DNA of 8,071 nt, from assembly GCA_021792815.1 (NCBI GenBank), contig JAJYTX010000098.1, positions 1-8,071 on the forward strand, given 5' to 3'. Of this stretch, positions 6,221-8,071 are shown in pieces; the stretch's first letter is position 1, and every line of letters begins with the position of its first letter. This stretch comes from Pseudomonadota bacterium (lineage in GTDB: Bacteria > Pseudomonadota > Gammaproteobacteria > Steroidobacterales > Steroidobacteraceae). The translations under genes and the position numbers were made by a program. The notes under the pieces were generated by a model that saw only the letters and a program-made list of their open reading frames with translations, had not been told where the DNA came from and ran no database searches.

Positions 6221-7183
6221 ATGATGGCACGCGTGATCTACATCGGGGCTCCCGAGGCCCCCGCCGCCGGATTCGCGGCGCTCGCCCGCGCGGACTTCCC
6301 GGAGCTGGAGCTTTACGCGACAGACGAGCGCGAGTCGGCGGCCGGACACCTCGCGGATGCTCAGGTCATCATCGCACATCACTTCCAGTTCGATGAGGCG
6401 CTGATCCGGCGTGCGCCGCGGTTGCGATGGATCCAGTCCCTGACCAGCGGTACGGACGCGATCGTGCGCTTGCCGTCGCTGGCGCCCGGGGTGCTCATCA
6501 CCACTACGCGCGGCATGCACGGCCCACAGATGTCGGAGCTGGTGTTCCTGCAGATGCTGGCCCTGGCCCGTAACTTCCGCCGGCTGTTGGACAATCAGCG
6601 CGAGCACCGCTGGGAGCGCTGGCCACAGCCCCTGTTGTGCGGCAAGACACTGGTCATCGTGGGCGTGGGCGCCATCGCCGAGGCTGTGGCGCTGCGCGGC
6701 CAGGCGTTCGGGATGCGGGTCTTCGGGGTCTCCGCCTCCACGCGCCGGCCGCCGGGCTTCGAGCGGATCTTCGCCCGGTGTGAGCTGCGCGAAGCGGCGG
6801 CAGCGGCCGACTTTCTAGTCCTGATCGTGCCGCTGTCCGCGGAGACCGAAAATCTCGTCGATGAGCGGATACTGAGCAGCATGAAGCCGGGTGCTTTCGT
6901 GATCAACGTGGCCCGGGGTGGCGTGCTCGACGAACGGGCGTTGCTCGAGTGTGTGCGCGCCGGCACGATCGCCGGCGCGGCGCTCGATGTGTTCAGGCAG
7001 ATGCCGTTGCCGGCTGACGATCCGCTGTGGGCCGAGGAGCGCATCCTCATCACGCCGCTGCTCGGTGGCATGAGCGACGTCTACCTCGAGCAGGCCTATC
7101 CCTACGTCAAAGAGAATCTCCGGCACTTCCTCGCCGGCCGCCTCGATCGGCTGCTCAATGTCGTGCGACGGCTGGAAACCTAG
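6221..7183 (+). CDS. D-2-hydroxyacid dehydrogenase-family protein with altered catalytic residues
   Basis: This 320-residue protein is of normal length for the family of NAD(P)H-dependent 2-oxoacid reductases (glyoxylate/hydroxypyruvate reductase type). Residues 1-95 are the start of the substrate domain (RWIQSLTSGTD), followed by TTRGMHGPQMSEL. The nucleotide domain begins at GKTLVIVGVGAIA (141-153), where the third Gly of GxGxxG is Ala. The second strand ends VSASTRR (170-176) with Ser instead of the usual Asp, which suggests NADP(H). The catalytic Arg232 is kept in NVARGGVLDE. The usual Glu of the E-P motif is Met261 (RQMPLP) and the usual His of TPHxGG is Leu280 (TPLLGG). The start at ATG 6221 is chosen by family fit; ATG 6224 is 7 bases from GGA 6214-6216 and is also possible. 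Ten bases separate it from the M24 gene. It is either a divergent dehydrogenase using other residues or a non-catalytic relative. Confidence 0.9.
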   Translation: MMARVIYIGAPEAPAAGFAALARADFPELELYATDERESAAGHLADAQVIIAHHFQFDEALIRRAPRLRWIQSLTSGTDAIVRLPSLAPGVLITTTRGMHGPQMSELVFLQMLALARNFRRLLDNQREHRWERWPQPLLCGKTLVIVGVGAIAEAVALRGQAFGMRVFGVSASTRRPPGFERIFARCELREAAAAADFLVLIVPLSAETENLVDERILSSMKPGAFVINVARGGVLDERALLECVRAGTIAGAALDVFRQMPLPADDPLWAEERILITPLLGGMSDVYLEQAYPYVKENLRHFLAGRLDRLLNVVRRLET

Positions 7184-7185
7184 GA
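7182..7185 (+). promoter_or_regulatory. Ribosome binding site overlapping the dehydrogenase stop codon
   Basis: AGGA at 7182-7185 starts inside the TAG stop (7181-7183) and lies 8 bases before ATG 7194. The overlap suggests translational coupling of the M24 gene to the dehydrogenase gene. Confidence 0.5.
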
Positions 7186-7193
7186 TCGCGCAT

Positions 7194-8071
7194 ATGTCAT
7201 CGACTGCCTCCAGACGGGTCAACAGGGTGTCCAGCCACGAACTGCAGCGGCGCTGGGGCGCCGTGCGCGCCGCGATGCGCGAGCGCGGCATCGATGCGCT
7301 CATCGTGCAGAACTCGAGCGACTGGGTCGGCGGATACATTCGCTGGTTCACCAACGAGCCGGCGACCAACGGCTACCCGAGCAGCGTGGTCTTCCCGCTC
7401 GAGGGCGGCATGTCGGTCATCGAGCAGGGTCCGTTCGACCAGGTGCGCTGCGGTGACGACAGCGAAGTGCGCGAGACGGGTATCGCGCGCCGCCTGACGA
7501 CACCGAATTATCCATCCGTGCAGTACACCGGCGGATACGACGCCGAGCTGGCCGCGGGCGAGGTGCGGCGGATGGGTGCGAAGCGCGTGGCGCTGGTTGC
7601 CCCCGCGGCGATGTATCACAGTTTCGCCCGGCGGCTGCTCGAGCTGCTGGCGAAGGACATCCCGATCGTCGACGCGACGGAGTTCGTCGACCGCATCAAG
7701 GCCGTCAAGAGCGCCGAGGAGCGAGAGCTCATCCGCGCGGTCGCGGCGCTGCAGGATCAGGTCATGGCGGGGGTGAGACAGTTCATGCGTCCGGGGCTGA
7801 GGGACTTCGAGGTCGCGGCGCATGCGCAGTGCCTGGCGCAACAGCTCGGCAGCGAGCAGGGCATTTTTCTCTGCTCTTCGGCACCTCCCGGCGAGGCCGC
7901 GGGTTTCCGTCCGCGGTTCATGCAGGGTCGGACCCTGCGCGAGGGGGACGTGTACTCGCTCCTGGTGGAGTGCAACGGCGCCGGCGGCTTTTACACGGAA
8001 CTGTCGCGCATCTTCGTGCTGGGGCGGGCGCCGGCGGAACTGCGCGAGGCCCAGGCGGCGGTGCTCGAGGC
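7194..8071 (+). CDS. M24-family (creatinase/Xaa-Pro peptidase fold) protein, N-terminal part (3' end outside window)
   Basis: The frame stays open from ATG 7194 to the window edge: 292 residues visible, with probably about 100 more beyond, as the family usually has 370-410. Residues 1-160 resemble a creatinase N-terminal domain (ELQRRWGAVRAAMRERGIDALIVQNSSDWVGGYIR split across its first strand and helix). The linker FVDRIKAVKSAEERELIR (about 164-181) is the classic entry into the pita-bread catalytic domain. The segment at 250-276 (EGDVYSLLVE, then GGFYTELSRIFVLG) aligns with the family's GD-V-LLD and GYCSDITRTF. It has Glu259 and Glu269 where dinuclear-metal M24 peptidases have Asp, and FRPRF (about 239-243) where a substrate-binding His is usual. 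The remaining ligands (His, Glu, Glu) would lie past the end. It may be a hydrolase of a small amide or guanidino-like compound (creatinase is a metal-free member of this fold) rather than a peptidase. Third gene of the operon. Confidence 0.88.
   Translation, partial: MSSTASRRVNRVSSHELQRRWGAVRAAMRERGIDALIVQNSSDWVGGYIRWFTNEPATNGYPSSVVFPLEGGMSVIEQGPFDQVRCGDDSEVRETGIARRLTTPNYPSVQYTGGYDAELAAGEVRRMGAKRVALVAPAAMYHSFARRLLELLAKDIPIVDATEFVDRIKAVKSAEERELIRAVAALQDQVMAGVRQFMRPGLRDFEVAAHAQCLAQQLGSEQGIFLCSSAPPGEAAGFRPRFMQGRTLREGDVYSLLVECNGAGGFYTELSRIFVLGRAPAELREAQAAVLE

Noticed and set aside
5313..6230. Minus-strand open frame opposite the ThDP enzyme
   Set aside because: It is antisense to the conserved PP domain, and the His/Arg/Pro-rich translation has no recognisable family.

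Overview
This window looks like part of the chromosome of a high-GC Proteobacterium, most likely a gamma- or betaproteobacterium. The inference rests on the strong G/C third-position bias, the gene families present and the typically proteobacterial MtrA/MtrB pair; the sequence alone does not fix the genus. There are six genes, the first and last cut by the window edges. No tRNA, rRNA, CRISPR array, transposase or phage gene was seen.

Left part (1-3013, plus strand): the C-terminal half of a DmsE/MtrA/PioA-type multiheme c-type cytochrome with five CXXCH haem sites, then a complete outer-membrane beta-barrel of the MtrB/PioB family. Together these form a porin-cytochrome conduit that carries electrons across the outer membrane, as in metal reduction, Fe(II) oxidation or extracellular DMSO respiration. 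The 158-base gap between them holds a 9-bp perfect inverted repeat. The direction of electron flow and any outer-surface partner (MtrC- or DmsAB-like) cannot be read here.

Middle (3014-4391): a GC-rich convergent spacer with hairpins but no T-tract, then a LysR-type regulator on the minus strand. A compact, AT-rich divergent promoter region follows. It contains a perfect T-N11-A dyad, the classical LysR-type operator form, and an 8-bp palindrome next to the regulator's start.

Right part (4392-8071, plus strand): an apparent operon of a thiamine-diphosphate enzyme (acetolactate synthase/glyoxylate carboligase/decarboxylase superfamily), a D-2-hydroxyacid dehydrogenase-family protein, and the N-terminal part of an M24 (creatinase/Xaa-Pro peptidase fold) protein that runs off the end. 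The gaps are 68 and 10 bases. The set suggests LysR-controlled catabolism of a small compound: a hydrolase-like M24 protein, a 2-oxoacid carboligase or decarboxylase, and a 2-oxo/2-hydroxyacid oxidoreductase. The substrate is unknown.

The most notable feature is that two of the three operon proteins depart from their family's catalytic consensus at visible positions. The dehydrogenase lacks the Glu and His of the usual Arg-Glu-His set, and the M24 protein has Glu where the two metal-binding Asp residues are expected. The operon may therefore carry out chemistry different from what its family names imply.
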